From Symbiodinium natans (lineage: Eukaryota > Sar > Dinophyceae > Suessiales > Symbiodiniaceae): a DNA stretch of 15,000 nt. This document shows, in pieces, positions 8,146 to 15,000 of the stretch. The notes beneath the pieces are model-generated. The model did no database searches. It was given only the letters and a program-made list of their open reading frames with translations, and was not told where the DNA came from. The first letter of the stretch is position 1, and the number at the start of each line of letters is the position of its first letter. The stretch covers positions 1-15,000 of the forward strand of contig CAJNDS010001337.1 of the NCBI GenBank assembly GCA_905221605.1, given 5' to 3'. Both the position numbers and the translations under genes were made by a program.

Positions 8146-10785
8146 TCAGCACATCATAAGCACGAAGGTCTTTTCGGGGCGAAAGCGATCCTTGCACCTG
8201 AAAAACTTTCGTTTGACTCTGGAATCATGAACAGGGAGCCCGGCTTCTTGAGCCTGGTCCCATAGGTAATGTAGATCAGCGTGTCGCTGCGTTGCTGGGT
8301 AGGAGCATTTCTTTATGACGCTGGCGCGTGCCAGTACACCACTGACGAGAACGTGCTCAGGAGACGCACTGAGTACGTCCATCAAGTCGTAGGACGTGAG
8401 GTTTCTGCGGTACATCACTCTGCGTCCCTGCACGTCAATGGCAAAGCCAAGGAAATCAAACTCCATTTCGTCTTCAAGCAAAATGTCCTGGCCGTAGAAC
8501 TGTGGGTTCTGTAGCAGGCGAATGCCAGACTGGACAAGAACGTGTCTAGGGCAGAACAAGATACGGTTGTCAACGTACCGTAAGAAACAGCTGGTGAGAG
8601 AGATGTTGCGAAGCAGGCTGGAAAAGGTGCGTTTCCATATATCTTCCAGTCCAGAAATGACCATGGAACACAGCGCTGGGCTGATGGGCGAGCCCATAGG
8701 GCTACCCTTGAGTTGGCGGAAGGCTTTGTGAGCAATGCCAAAAATCTGCATGCGAAGAGCATGAGAAATGATGTCTGCGACATCCTGGATGTAAATGCAG
8801 ACATGTTGTTTGGCTCGCTTGCGGCGCGTTCCTCGAAAGATGCGAAGAGATTGCTCTCTCTGAACCACATCAATGGTGAAGGATGCATCGTGCTGGCATC
8901 CAAATAAATGTGTATACCTTCCGAGCAAGAACTCCCACCCGTCATGGAACTGCTGGGCGGAGACACTGGTGAAAAAACCCGACAAATCCTGATTGCGGCA
9001 CATGATGTCCTGAAATTCAGGGTTGTCGGGTTGCTCGTCGATGCGGGCAAAGAACACCTGGATTTCCCGGATGAGATCATAGACATCTCCCGACGCGAAG
9101 GCTTCGGGGAAAGTAACGGCAGTGAGCTGGAAAATCAGCTTGGCGACTGCTTCCAAAAGAGGCCTCATGAAGGCGCCGACAAAGCTGATGATAGGTCGGG
9201 CAACCTTAAAGTCTTTCTTTCGCTTCGGGAGCCCGAAGGCGTAAGGCGTGCGGGGGGTGGCCCTAAAAGCCCAGGGGTACCGTTTGCGAAACCGTGCTGT
9301 GGCTTCTCTGTAATTGCCGTGAATGTACTCGGCGATAGGCCCCTCCACGGGCGCAAAAATGTCCGAATGCACAAATGTGTTGGTGAGCATGTCATGATAC
9401 AACTGCGGACAATAACATAAGGCCCGGTGGGCGTGGTGATCCTCACAGTGCCAAACTAGTCCTTTGGTAGTAGCCTTCAGGGCGTGAAGCACGCCATGAT
9501 GAAAGCGTGCGCCCACCTCCTGCAGGTGGGAATCCCACAGCTCCGAGAAAATCTCGGCGATGCCGCAAACTTGCTGCGGCAAGTGGTGCCTAAACAACCA
9601 ACGCCGTACGCCCTTTTCAAAAGCTTCAAACGCACGTTCCCTGTTGGGGAAGAAGGCATTGTTCATGTTGGATCTAAGGATCCGCTGCGCAATAGGCGGC
9701 AGGTGGCGGTTCATCTGGTCGCCACTGGCGGCAAGGTGACCTGCGAAGGTTTGGGCATCAGGCGCAAACCGTGCAATGAGAGAGCACATGCAAGGGGGCG
9801 TTTCCCCGCGAGCCCAAGACCGAAGGGCCAACTTGTGGGTAAACAGGCTCTGATGCAGTTTGGGGTTTTTGCCAAAGACCACAGTTGTGCGTGGAACGTG
9901 GAATGGTATGAGGCTAGGTCGGTTGGCAGTGATGAACTGCCGCATCAACTCACGCATACGACCTCTCAAGTTGCTGGTCGCCAAGAATGGAATCACCAAC
10001 GGGCATCCATGCGGCGGGGGCTCAAAGCCTTTGAATCTGATGGCCTGCTGAATGGCTTGCTTGGCCGAAGAAGCCAGGTGCACAGGAAGATGTTGCGCCA
10101 GCTTATGAAGCAGACACAGGGTGGCAAAATCAAAGGCATGAGACCTTATCTGCTTCGAGGCCTCAAACCGGGCCAAGGTGTTGCTGCCAAGCTGCGCAAG
10201 GAGGCGCCAGGTGTTTTCCTTGTCACGAAACACAGGCGATTCCACGACAGCAGCCACAATGGGAGGGTAACCCAAGCGACTGGGTAGCGTCGCAGCTTTT
10301 CGCCTTTTCCGATACAGTCTGCCTAGCCCATCATGGGAAATCTTGCCTAAGTTGTGACTGCCAACAATACCTCGCTTAGGGCTGAACCACTGAGCAATGT
10401 ATGGGTAGTTGAGGGGGGGTTGCAAGGTCTGAATCAAGGCATGTTCGGCACCAAGGAGCTGGTCTGGATCAGTTCGAAACATGACTGGCACAGTGACCCA
10501 GTCCCAAAAATTGTCCATCTTGTGCCAATATCTGATGCACAACTCTGCAGAGACGAGTTTGTCCTGTTGGACCTGCTTGAACTTGCGAAACCGGGTGGCC
10601 TCGCGCAGGTGTACAGCTTGTTCGGTGCTGCCAACGTAGAACAGTTTGGCTGTCTCCTTGCAAGCAGAGATGCGAATGTAGACTCGGCTAGGTGTCTGAA
10701 AGTTTGAGAAGGTCAAATCGTGGGGAAAAAGCTGCAGTTGGCGAAACACGCTGTTCAATACATGCGAATGAGGAAAAGTGAACAT
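8146..10785 (-). CDS. GIY-YIG endonuclease / Penelope-type reverse transcriptase
   Basis: The protein should nick the target and copy element RNA into DNA in the nucleus. The start chosen is the first ATG (A at -3), giving 879 aa, but the frame is open back to the UGA at 10960-10962 (codons begin at 10959), so translation may begin upstream. Numbering from this ATG: GIY-YIG-like domain about 34-128 (VYI 35-37, YVG 50-52, Arg cluster 61-67, Glu114, Asn126 in PPLN); CxC at 332/334; RT about 515-780 with GLPK 518-521, RPIIS 530-534, motif A DLSGFF with Asp600, motif B GSPMGSPISP 694-703, motif C YVDN 737-740 and DFLGF 777-781; then a thumb-like SGVLARASVIKK at about 815. QLKGSPMGSPISP and DLSGFFTSV are typical of Penelope-like RTs. 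Only about 14 residues separate the GIY- and YIG-like parts, leaving no room for a CCHH finger, as reported for Chlamys. Asn replaces the second Asp of motif C. No internal stop. Confidence 0.88.
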   Translation of the reverse strand: MFTFPHSHVLNSVFRQLQLFPHDLTFSNFQTPSRVYIRISACKETAKLFYVGSTEQAVHLREATRFRKFKQVQQDKLVSAELCIRYWHKMDNFWDWVTVPVMFRTDPDQLLGAEHALIQTLQPPLNYPYIAQWFSPKRGIVGSHNLGKISHDGLGRLYRKRRKAATLPSRLGYPPIVAAVVESPVFRDKENTWRLLAQLGSNTLARFEASKQIRSHAFDFATLCLLHKLAQHLPVHLASSAKQAIQQAIRFKGFEPPPHGCPLVIPFLATSNLRGRMRELMRQFITANRPSLIPFHVPRTTVVFGKNPKLHQSLFTHKLALRSWARGETPPCMCSLIARFAPDAQTFAGHLAASGDQMNRHLPPIAQRILRSNMNNAFFPNRERAFEAFEKGVRRWLFRHHLPQQVCGIAEIFSELWDSHLQEVGARFHHGVLHALKATTKGLVWHCEDHHAHRALCYCPQLYHDMLTNTFVHSDIFAPVEGPIAEYIHGNYREATARFRKRYPWAFRATPRTPYAFGLPKRKKDFKVARPIISFVGAFMRPLLEAVAKLIFQLTAVTFPEAFASGDVYDLIREIQVFFARIDEQPDNPEFQDIMCRNQDLSGFFTSVSAQQFHDGWEFLLGRYTHLFGCQHDASFTIDVVQREQSLRIFRGTRRKRAKQHVCIYIQDVADIISHALRMQIFGIAHKAFRQLKGSPMGSPISPALCSMVISGLEDIWKRTFSSLLRNISLTSCFLRYVDNRILFCPRHVLVQSGIRLLQNPQFYGQDILLEDEMEFDFLGFAIDVQGRRVMYRRNLTSYDLMDVLSASPEHVLVSGVLARASVIKKCSYPATQRHADLHYLWDQAQEAGLPVHDSRVKRKFFRCKDRFRPEKTFVLMMC
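8233..8290 (-). repeat. RT 3' coding segment shared with the 3'-region repeats
   Basis: 8251-8280 matches 7687-7716 at 26 of 30 positions. Read on the minus strand, both encode ADL-x-YLWDQA: two differences make one His/Cys change and the other two fall in one Leu codon (CTA versus TTG). The reading frame is therefore conserved in the repeat copies although they lie outside the ORF. Confidence 0.8.
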
Positions 10786-10959
10786 GATTTCAAGAAGCGT
10801 GATTCTGGCAACACACCAGCGGCTGATTCCAAATGCAAACTGATCTAAGTGCAAAATGTGAGGCGCAAGGGCGTCCAAAAACTGCCTGGCATGCGAAAGA
10901 GCACGACGCTCCAGGGGTGTCAGGCGGACCCCCGGGCGAGTCTCGCAAAATGCTCGGAG

Positions 10960-10962
10960 TCA
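10960..10962 (-). other. Single in-frame UGA between ORF2 and the RT frame
   Basis: The ORF2 and RT frames are in the same phase. Reading through this TGA gives 27 further sense codons up to 10879 and then the RT frame, with no other stop. The stretch after the stop (containing TPLERRALSHARQFL) reads like a natural helix. Options are stop-codon readthrough, selenocysteine insertion, a recent CGA-to-TGA mutation in a fused ORF, or a true stop with RT initiation at the ATG 10785. The sequence alone does not choose between them. Confidence 0.8.
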
Positions 10963-12363
10963 CCTCTCCATATAGGAGGCGACTGCCAGAACCTTGACGA
11001 TAGCTTTTACTGAAATCTTGTTGACTGCACTGACAGGCACTCCCCAAATGGCACCTGCTCGACGAACCTTGGGCCCAAAATCATCACCCTGCGAATCAGC
11101 CCACTCTTCCAAAGTTTGGAGCCATTTATGGAGCTCCTCCTTTTTACGAGAGTTGAGGGGCAAGCTAGCGATCCACTTGCTAAGCTCAAGATCCGAGGTC
11201 TTAGGAGGCATGTTGAGTCCAAGCCAACTTGAGCCTTCAACGGGCGGGCTCATTATGACCTCCGGCACGACCTCGGCAGGAGCATCGGTGTGCCCTGCAC
11301 TGCCAGCTGCAGGCTTCGGAGAGGAAGCCTTGGCAAAATTGAGCGGGGTCTGCTTCTTAGGGTTAGAAAGGGAGGCAGGATTGTCAATGATGGTGTCAGG
11401 TGTACGACGATCATGCGGGGCCGCATCCAACTGAGACCCTTCCCCTGCACCAGAGGGGGCTTTTGCAGGACTTCGAGGCGTGTCAGGGGCCCTGCCTGCC
11501 AACTGTTGCTGCAAGTTGGCCACAGTCCGTTCAAGCTCACGGATGTGCTTCTGGGATTCTGTGTCTGTGGCTGTGGGCACCAGACTCTGCAGTTGGTCTG
11601 CAAGTAGCGCAGCGACCTGTTTCATTGCAAGATTTTTCGCTTGAGACTGGCCACTAGCGACTGCGTGCGCTGTGGCCGCAGCCTCGATGTCAATGCTGCG
11701 AGACCGGATCAAGCTCAACAGTTCTTGAGCGAGCACTAACTCGCCCTTGTTTTTGGCGGCTAGCAGGTAAAGTTCGCGGCCGTGCGCGAGATGTCTCAAC
11801 CAGTAGCTCTGCCAGTTTGCAAACAACAAGTGCGCTGGATGAAGCTTCTCCACTGCGAGACCTGCTAGACCCTCGGCTCGAGCCCACGCTGTAGGCTGCA
11901 CATAGCGCGGCAAGGTGAGATTGCCAATGCTGCGGGCTGCATCAAGGAAATCTGCATCGGCGGCCCATGAGTCCGGAAGGCTAAATTGCTGCTGAGTCCT
12001 TTGCAGTACAGCACCGGCGGTCCCTGGTGATGCCGGCGGACCAGAAGACTTTCCGAGGCACCCGGTCTGCGTAAGCTGGTATGGTTGGGACCGGGGCGGG
12101 GAAAGCAGATCTTGCGCTGGGTGCGCGCACGGTGCGCTGTGCGAAGGGCCTCGAGGCTTCTGCAAACCACAGGGCGGAGCACCTGTCCAATGTTGTCCCA
12201 ACACATGCATTGGCTGGGAATGTCCAGGTGGGCACATCGTGATGGGAAAGGGGTGCGTCATGGTGGGCAGCACGGGCGCAGGGAATGTCGCCAATGGGGG
12301 AGGGGGGGGAGGGGGGAGTGGTAGGTTGCCAGTTCTGGGCGCTGGCGAGCGACTGCGATCCAT
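10960..12363 (-). CDS. ORF2: Pro-rich, coiled-coil protein of the retroelement
   Basis: 467 aa. The start ATG has a strong context (GCCATGG). Residues 1-130 are Pro/Ser-rich and disordered-looking, with a run of prolines at 16-23. A helical-looking region spans 130-262; a short heptad-like coiled coil lies at about 268-289 (HIRELERTVANLQQQL); a Pro/Ala/Ser linker covers 290-385; a compact helical C-terminus spans 388-467 with spaced Trp residues (KWIASLPL, HKWLQTLEEW). I recognise no family. By position it may play the role of the nucleic-acid-binding or multimerising ORF1 proteins of other retroelements, but no zinc knuckle is visible. It lies 193 bp downstream of ORF1 in another frame and in phase with the RT frame across a lone UGA, so it may be the N-terminal part of a polyprotein. 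Confidence 0.7.
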   Translation of the reverse strand: MDRSRSPAPRTGNLPLPPPPPPPLATFPAPVLPTMTHPFPITMCPPGHSQPMHVLGQHWTGAPPCGLQKPRGPSHSAPCAHPAQDLLSPPRSQPYQLTQTGCLGKSSGPPASPGTAGAVLQRTQQQFSLPDSWAADADFLDAARSIGNLTLPRYVQPTAWARAEGLAGLAVEKLHPAHLLFANWQSYWLRHLAHGRELYLLAAKNKGELVLAQELLSLIRSRSIDIEAAATAHAVASGQSQAKNLAMKQVAALLADQLQSLVPTATDTESQKHIRELERTVANLQQQLAGRAPDTPRSPAKAPSGAGEGSQLDAAPHDRRTPDTIIDNPASLSNPKKQTPLNFAKASSPKPAAGSAGHTDAPAEVVPEVIMSPPVEGSSWLGLNMPPKTSDLELSKWIASLPLNSRKKEELHKWLQTLEEWADSQGDDFGPKVRRAGAIWGVPVSAVNKISVKAIVKVLAVASYMER

Positions 12364-12556
12364 GGCGAGTGAAACGGACGCCTAAACGTGAAACTCAAAT
12401 CAAAAACTGCAATGGCTGAGGGAACGTGAAAAGAACATGTGAAAAATTCTACTCGGCGCGCAAATCCACTATGGACCTCTGCTTGAAGTGCATGGAGCGT
12501 ACGAGGAACGCGCCTTTTTTTGCAACCAGGATGTCCAATGCTGCATGTGCCTACCC

Positions 12557-14062
12557 TCACGCAGGGAGGGGGAAAGCCAAAGCTCGGATATGAGCATGAA
12601 CACTGCAAAAGGCCCAGTGATCTGGTGTCCGAACGCTGCCACGTTGGGCGCAAATGCGCTGTTCCTCGGGCACCTGTCCCCAGGACACCTTGTAATGTTG
12701 CTTTTTGGAGGAAAAGCTGCCGAGGATGTGGCATCCATGGGTGCCCTTGCTGATGCGAAGCTCTTTGTCGATCACATTCGCGACCGTGTGCCTGTTGAAA
12801 CTCCCTTGAGTTGCTTGACAATAAAAGGCCACGGAATGGAGGCCTTCTTGTCCAGCGTCTGTTGGACGCACTAGTTCTTCACGGAGGATCAGGGAGCACG
12901 ATGCCTCATCGGTACCGTGGTTCCAGACGTAGTCATATGTGTTCCCCAGGGCCTGGGCTCCTGGGGTGTGGCCGAAGGGCAAGGGTGAGTTGTAGTCGAG
13001 CGGTATCAACAAAGCCTTGTACGCTCCTTCTGCGACATCGATGATCTCGATCTTGTGCAGTTCGGCATGGTCGATAGCGCCGCTGGAGTGCAAAATCCTG
13101 GCCACCATCTGGAGTAGCCCATCAGCAAGACCATCGTCCAGATCACAAAGGGCTCGAACCGTGCGGTCGCTGTCTTCGGGCGCATAAGGGATCAGAGGAA
13201 CCTTTTCCTCAGCCCGAAGTTGCACATAGGGTCGAACAATGAGATCGGGATCTGGCGCGCTGGCCATTCCCCACCATCCACTGGACTGCGGCTCCCAATG
13301 AGGGTCATGTTGGGCACCACGACCACGTCCACGATGTAAAGTGCCAACTCCTCGACCTCGTCGAACACTTGTAGGCTGGGGGTCGGGCTTGGGCACGGCT
13401 TTGGGCTGGGTGGCGCGGTGCCTGGGCGGCGCGGGCGGAGGGGTAGGAGGGCGAGCAGGCGGTCTTGAAGCCGGGCTGCGGGTCGGGCGGAGGGGGCTGC
13501 GTGCTGGAAGGAGGACAACACTGCGCCGGCTGGGTGAACGGGAACAAGAGAGCCTGGTGCGTTGGTGTCCTCGGTGTGGGCGTCGCGGCAGGGGAGGGCG
13601 GTCAGAAGAGCGCTCTCGGCAGGCTGAATGGCTGCGGCGTCGACGGCGGCGTACATGTCGATCATGGCGTCTGCGTCCTTGGCGTGACCGAGACCTGGAC
13701 CGCGACGGGGGACATGCTCCTCGAGAAGACACCGGTGTAGGTGTCGGTATCACATCCGGCGCCGATCTGCGCCGGCGTTTATCCCGGTGCCGCAGGCGTT
13801 GCATCAACTCCGAAGTGGGCGTGCTGGACCCGGGGGAATCAGCACGTCTAGAAGGCCGGGCGGTCTGCATTGGCGCAGGCACATCAGGCTCAGCGGGCGC
13901 AGAGGGCGCCACATAAGCAGCAGGTCCCGCAGGAAGCTGCGCATGAAATTGAGGAAATTGCGGCATGACCACTGGATAAGGTGTCTGCCCGGCCATCATG
14001 GGCATCACGTATGGCAGCATCATGCCCCCGTAGGGCGGACGGGACAAAGACAGGTCAAACAT
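12557..14062 (-). CDS. ORF1: RS/RG-rich protein with unknown C-terminal domain
   Basis: 501 aa from the ATG at 14060-14062. Residues 1-70 are Met/Pro/Tyr/Ala-rich; 70-200 are dense in Arg and Ser, including an RSRSRSR run at 121-127 and Arg runs near 96-99 and 138-143; 195-215 is Pro-rich; RGRG motifs occur at 235-249. Residues about 275-500 have the balanced composition of a folded domain (acidic APEDSDRTVRALCDLDDGLADGL near 294-316, a Cys/His-rich end) that I do not recognise. RS and RG tracts in other proteins bind RNA and target splicing-related nuclear bodies, so an RNA-binding or packaging role is a reasonable inference. The overlapping minus frame 12258-12821 is a shadow bridging ORF1 and ORF2 in the third phase. 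Confidence 0.68.
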   Translation of the reverse strand: MFDLSLSRPPYGGMMLPYVMPMMAGQTPYPVVMPQFPQFHAQLPAGPAAYVAPSAPAEPDVPAPMQTARPSRRADSPGSSTPTSELMQRLRHRDKRRRRSAPDVIPTPTPVSSRGACPPSRSRSRSRQGRRRHDRHVRRRRRRSHSACRERSSDRPPLPRRPHRGHQRTRLSCSRSPSRRSVVLLPARSPLRPTRSPASRPPARPPTPPPAPPRHRATQPKAVPKPDPQPTSVRRGRGVGTLHRGRGRGAQHDPHWEPQSSGWWGMASAPDPDLIVRPYVQLRAEEKVPLIPYAPEDSDRTVRALCDLDDGLADGLLQMVARILHSSGAIDHAELHKIEIIDVAEGAYKALLIPLDYNSPLPFGHTPGAQALGNTYDYVWNHGTDEASCSLILREELVRPTDAGQEGLHSVAFYCQATQGSFNRHTVANVIDKELRISKGTHGCHILGSFSSKKQHYKVSWGQVPEEQRICAQRGSVRTPDHWAFCSVHAHIRALAFPLPA

Positions 14063-14525
14063 CTTGAGACTGAGAACGCGCGAGGTAGATCATCACCACA
14101 ACAGGAGTGAGTTCAGCACCACTTTACCACCATTAGCAGAAGAGACATGTCAACTCACGCGCATGAACAACAACGACAAGAGGTGCAGAGGAAGTTCACC
14201 AACAACAACAGGAGGGAGGACAACACCACTTTACCAACACTAGCGGGGAGGACATGTGTCTGTACCTGATGCAGCCTCAGTCAAACCACCTGTTCACAGC
14301 GGACAGCGTACTCTGAAGATCACAAAAGCAGTGCCGTCCGGGTACCCCTGCGTCTGCAATTTGGATGATCCCGATGACATGTCTGTGCTCGCACTCACTC
14401 ATGTCACAAAGCCTACTGCAGATGATCCCGATGAATGAATATCTCAGTCAGCAGAGCTCAGTCAATCCCGGATGCCCGGGTCTTCTGGGATCTGGCCCCG
14501 TGACGGGACAACACGCCAGAACCAT
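14063..14525 (-). promoter_or_regulatory. Element leader upstream of ORF1, with short direct repeats
   Basis: This 463-bp stretch lies between the end of the neighbouring copy and the ORF1 start, so it should hold the 5' leader and perhaps the promoter. It contains a 53-bp direct repeat (14098-14150 and 14205-14257, offset 107, 42 of 53 bases alike by eye) and an exact 14-bp repeat GATGATCCCGATGA at 14364 and 14421. ACATGT occurs at 14145, 14252 and 14378. No convincing ORF. Regulatory function is inferred from position only. Confidence 0.45.
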
Positions 14526-15000
14526 ACACACGTTGACTTGTCTGGAACTGATGAGACGGACACTCGACTGGACAACATCAAGCATCACAGAACCCTCAAA
14601 AAACATCTTGCAACTTTGTCGCTGGCCTTGACTGAATCAGCGCCCTACAGTCGGCTCACGAGCTGTGATCGAGGCCCGTCAATGGACCCAACCACTTTTG
14701 ATGCGCAGCCTCTTCGGTAACTGATGTGTACGACATGTGCACAGCTGTGGGCCGAGGCAAAGGCAGTTGCCTCGAAAATGACATGGTCCGACAGATGGTT
14801 CATTCTGAATTGCACAGCGATGATGTTCGATAGATTCAACAATGCACAGCATACACGATGGATGATGTCACCAATCTGTGTTGAGCAGGTACACCGGAGC
14901 GGCCAACTCCGGCTTCCCACATCACTGGTAGCTTCGTTGGACGCAGTCCCAGTGATGTGCTGCGTCCCCCTGCATGAAACTGAAAAAGGGCGTGACCCCA
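14526..15000 (-). repeat. Terminal direct repeat, right copy (start of a tandem neighbour)
   Basis: It matches 6233-6707 base for base except at 14794 and 14872, and continues to the window end. On the minus strand it is the 3' end of an upstream copy lying head to tail with the unit at 6233-14525. It begins at ACACACG, so three CA steps at the junction recall the microsatellite at the left end. Whether a full second element follows cannot be seen. Confidence 0.95.

Larger units (their letters stand above)
6233..14525 (-). mobile_element. Penelope-like retroelement unit with N-terminal GIY-YIG (Naiad/Chlamys type)
   Basis: This 8,293-bp unit reads on the minus strand: leader, ORF1, ORF2, in-frame UGA, GIY-YIG plus reverse transcriptase, then a long 3' region with tandem repeats. 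The left boundary is where identity with the copy at 14526 stops and the CA microsatellite begins. Known family traits seen here are Penelope-type RT motifs, an endonuclease in front of the RT joined through a CxC motif, a terminal direct repeat fitting a pseudo-LTR, and a junction in a microsatellite. The RT frame is intact and the terminal copies are nearly identical, so the insertion is young. The two upstream ORFs are not part of the usual PLE description as I know it. That they belong to the same element is inferred from orientation, spacing and the bracketing repeat. Confidence 0.83.

Noticed and set aside
9484-10287. 267-codon plus-strand frame
   Set aside because: Antisense shadow of the RT gene, whose minus frame carries the recognisable motifs.
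12258-12821. 187-codon minus-strand frame bridging ORF1 and ORF2
   Set aside because: Third phase, overlapping both better-supported ORFs; no domain or composition that favours it.
6233-14525. LTR retrotransposon (Copia, Gypsy or DIRS)
   Set aside because: The RT motifs and the GIY-YIG-like domain are of Penelope type; I saw no protease, RNase H, integrase or tyrosine recombinase.
1-15000. Dinoflagellate spliced-leader relict
   Set aside because: I looked for the conserved leader word (CCATTTTGGCTCAAG) on both strands by eye and did not find it, so it gives no support for the host assignment.

Overview
The window looks like accessory DNA of a nuclear eukaryotic genome, most likely a protist alga; a dinoflagellate is my best guess. 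The reasons are long interstitial arrays of the TTTAGGG/CCCTAAA telomere-type heptamer, huge (CA)n and (AAAGAG)n microsatellites, no bacterial-style gene packing, balanced codon use, and a retroelement with long open frames. The heptamer is shared by plants, many green algae, chromerids and dinoflagellates, so the assignment is an inference, and no host gene confirms it.

Positions 1-4265 are repeat-dominated: G-rich degenerate telomere-like sequence, an (AAAGAG)n tract, TTTAGGG arrays on the + strand (about 604-739, 958-1035, 3187-3395), a CCCTAAA array of opposite polarity with a higher-order period (2400-2552), a roughly 85-bp dimeric satellite (3472-4060) and a 26-bp minisatellite (4148-4265). 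Positions 4266-5766 hold no gene I recognise. A large CA-rich microsatellite (5767-6238) follows.

Positions 6233-14525 form one unit of a minus-strand retroelement, with a further partial copy at 14526-15000. Reading leftward from the right it has a leader with short direct repeats, ORF1 (501 aa, RS/RG-rich with a folded-looking C-terminal region), ORF2 (467 aa, Pro-rich with a short coiled coil), a single in-frame UGA, and then a long frame coding for an N-terminal GIY-YIG-like endonuclease, a CxC motif and a Penelope-type reverse transcriptase. A long 3' region follows with 215-bp tandem repeats, part of which is homologous to the 3' end of the RT coding sequence. The 3' end abuts the CA microsatellite. 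The first 475 bp of that end (6233-6707) recur at 14526-15000 with only two differences seen. This fits head-to-tail tandem copies with a pseudo-LTR, as known for Penelope-like elements (PLEs).

The likely working model is that ORF1 and ORF2 bind or package element RNA, while the GIY-YIG/RT protein nicks DNA and primes reverse transcription, with CA microsatellite as the apparent landing site. The domain order matches the N-terminal-endonuclease PLE clade (Naiad/Chlamys). The two upstream ORFs, the in-frame UGA and the probable host lineage are the parts most worth following.
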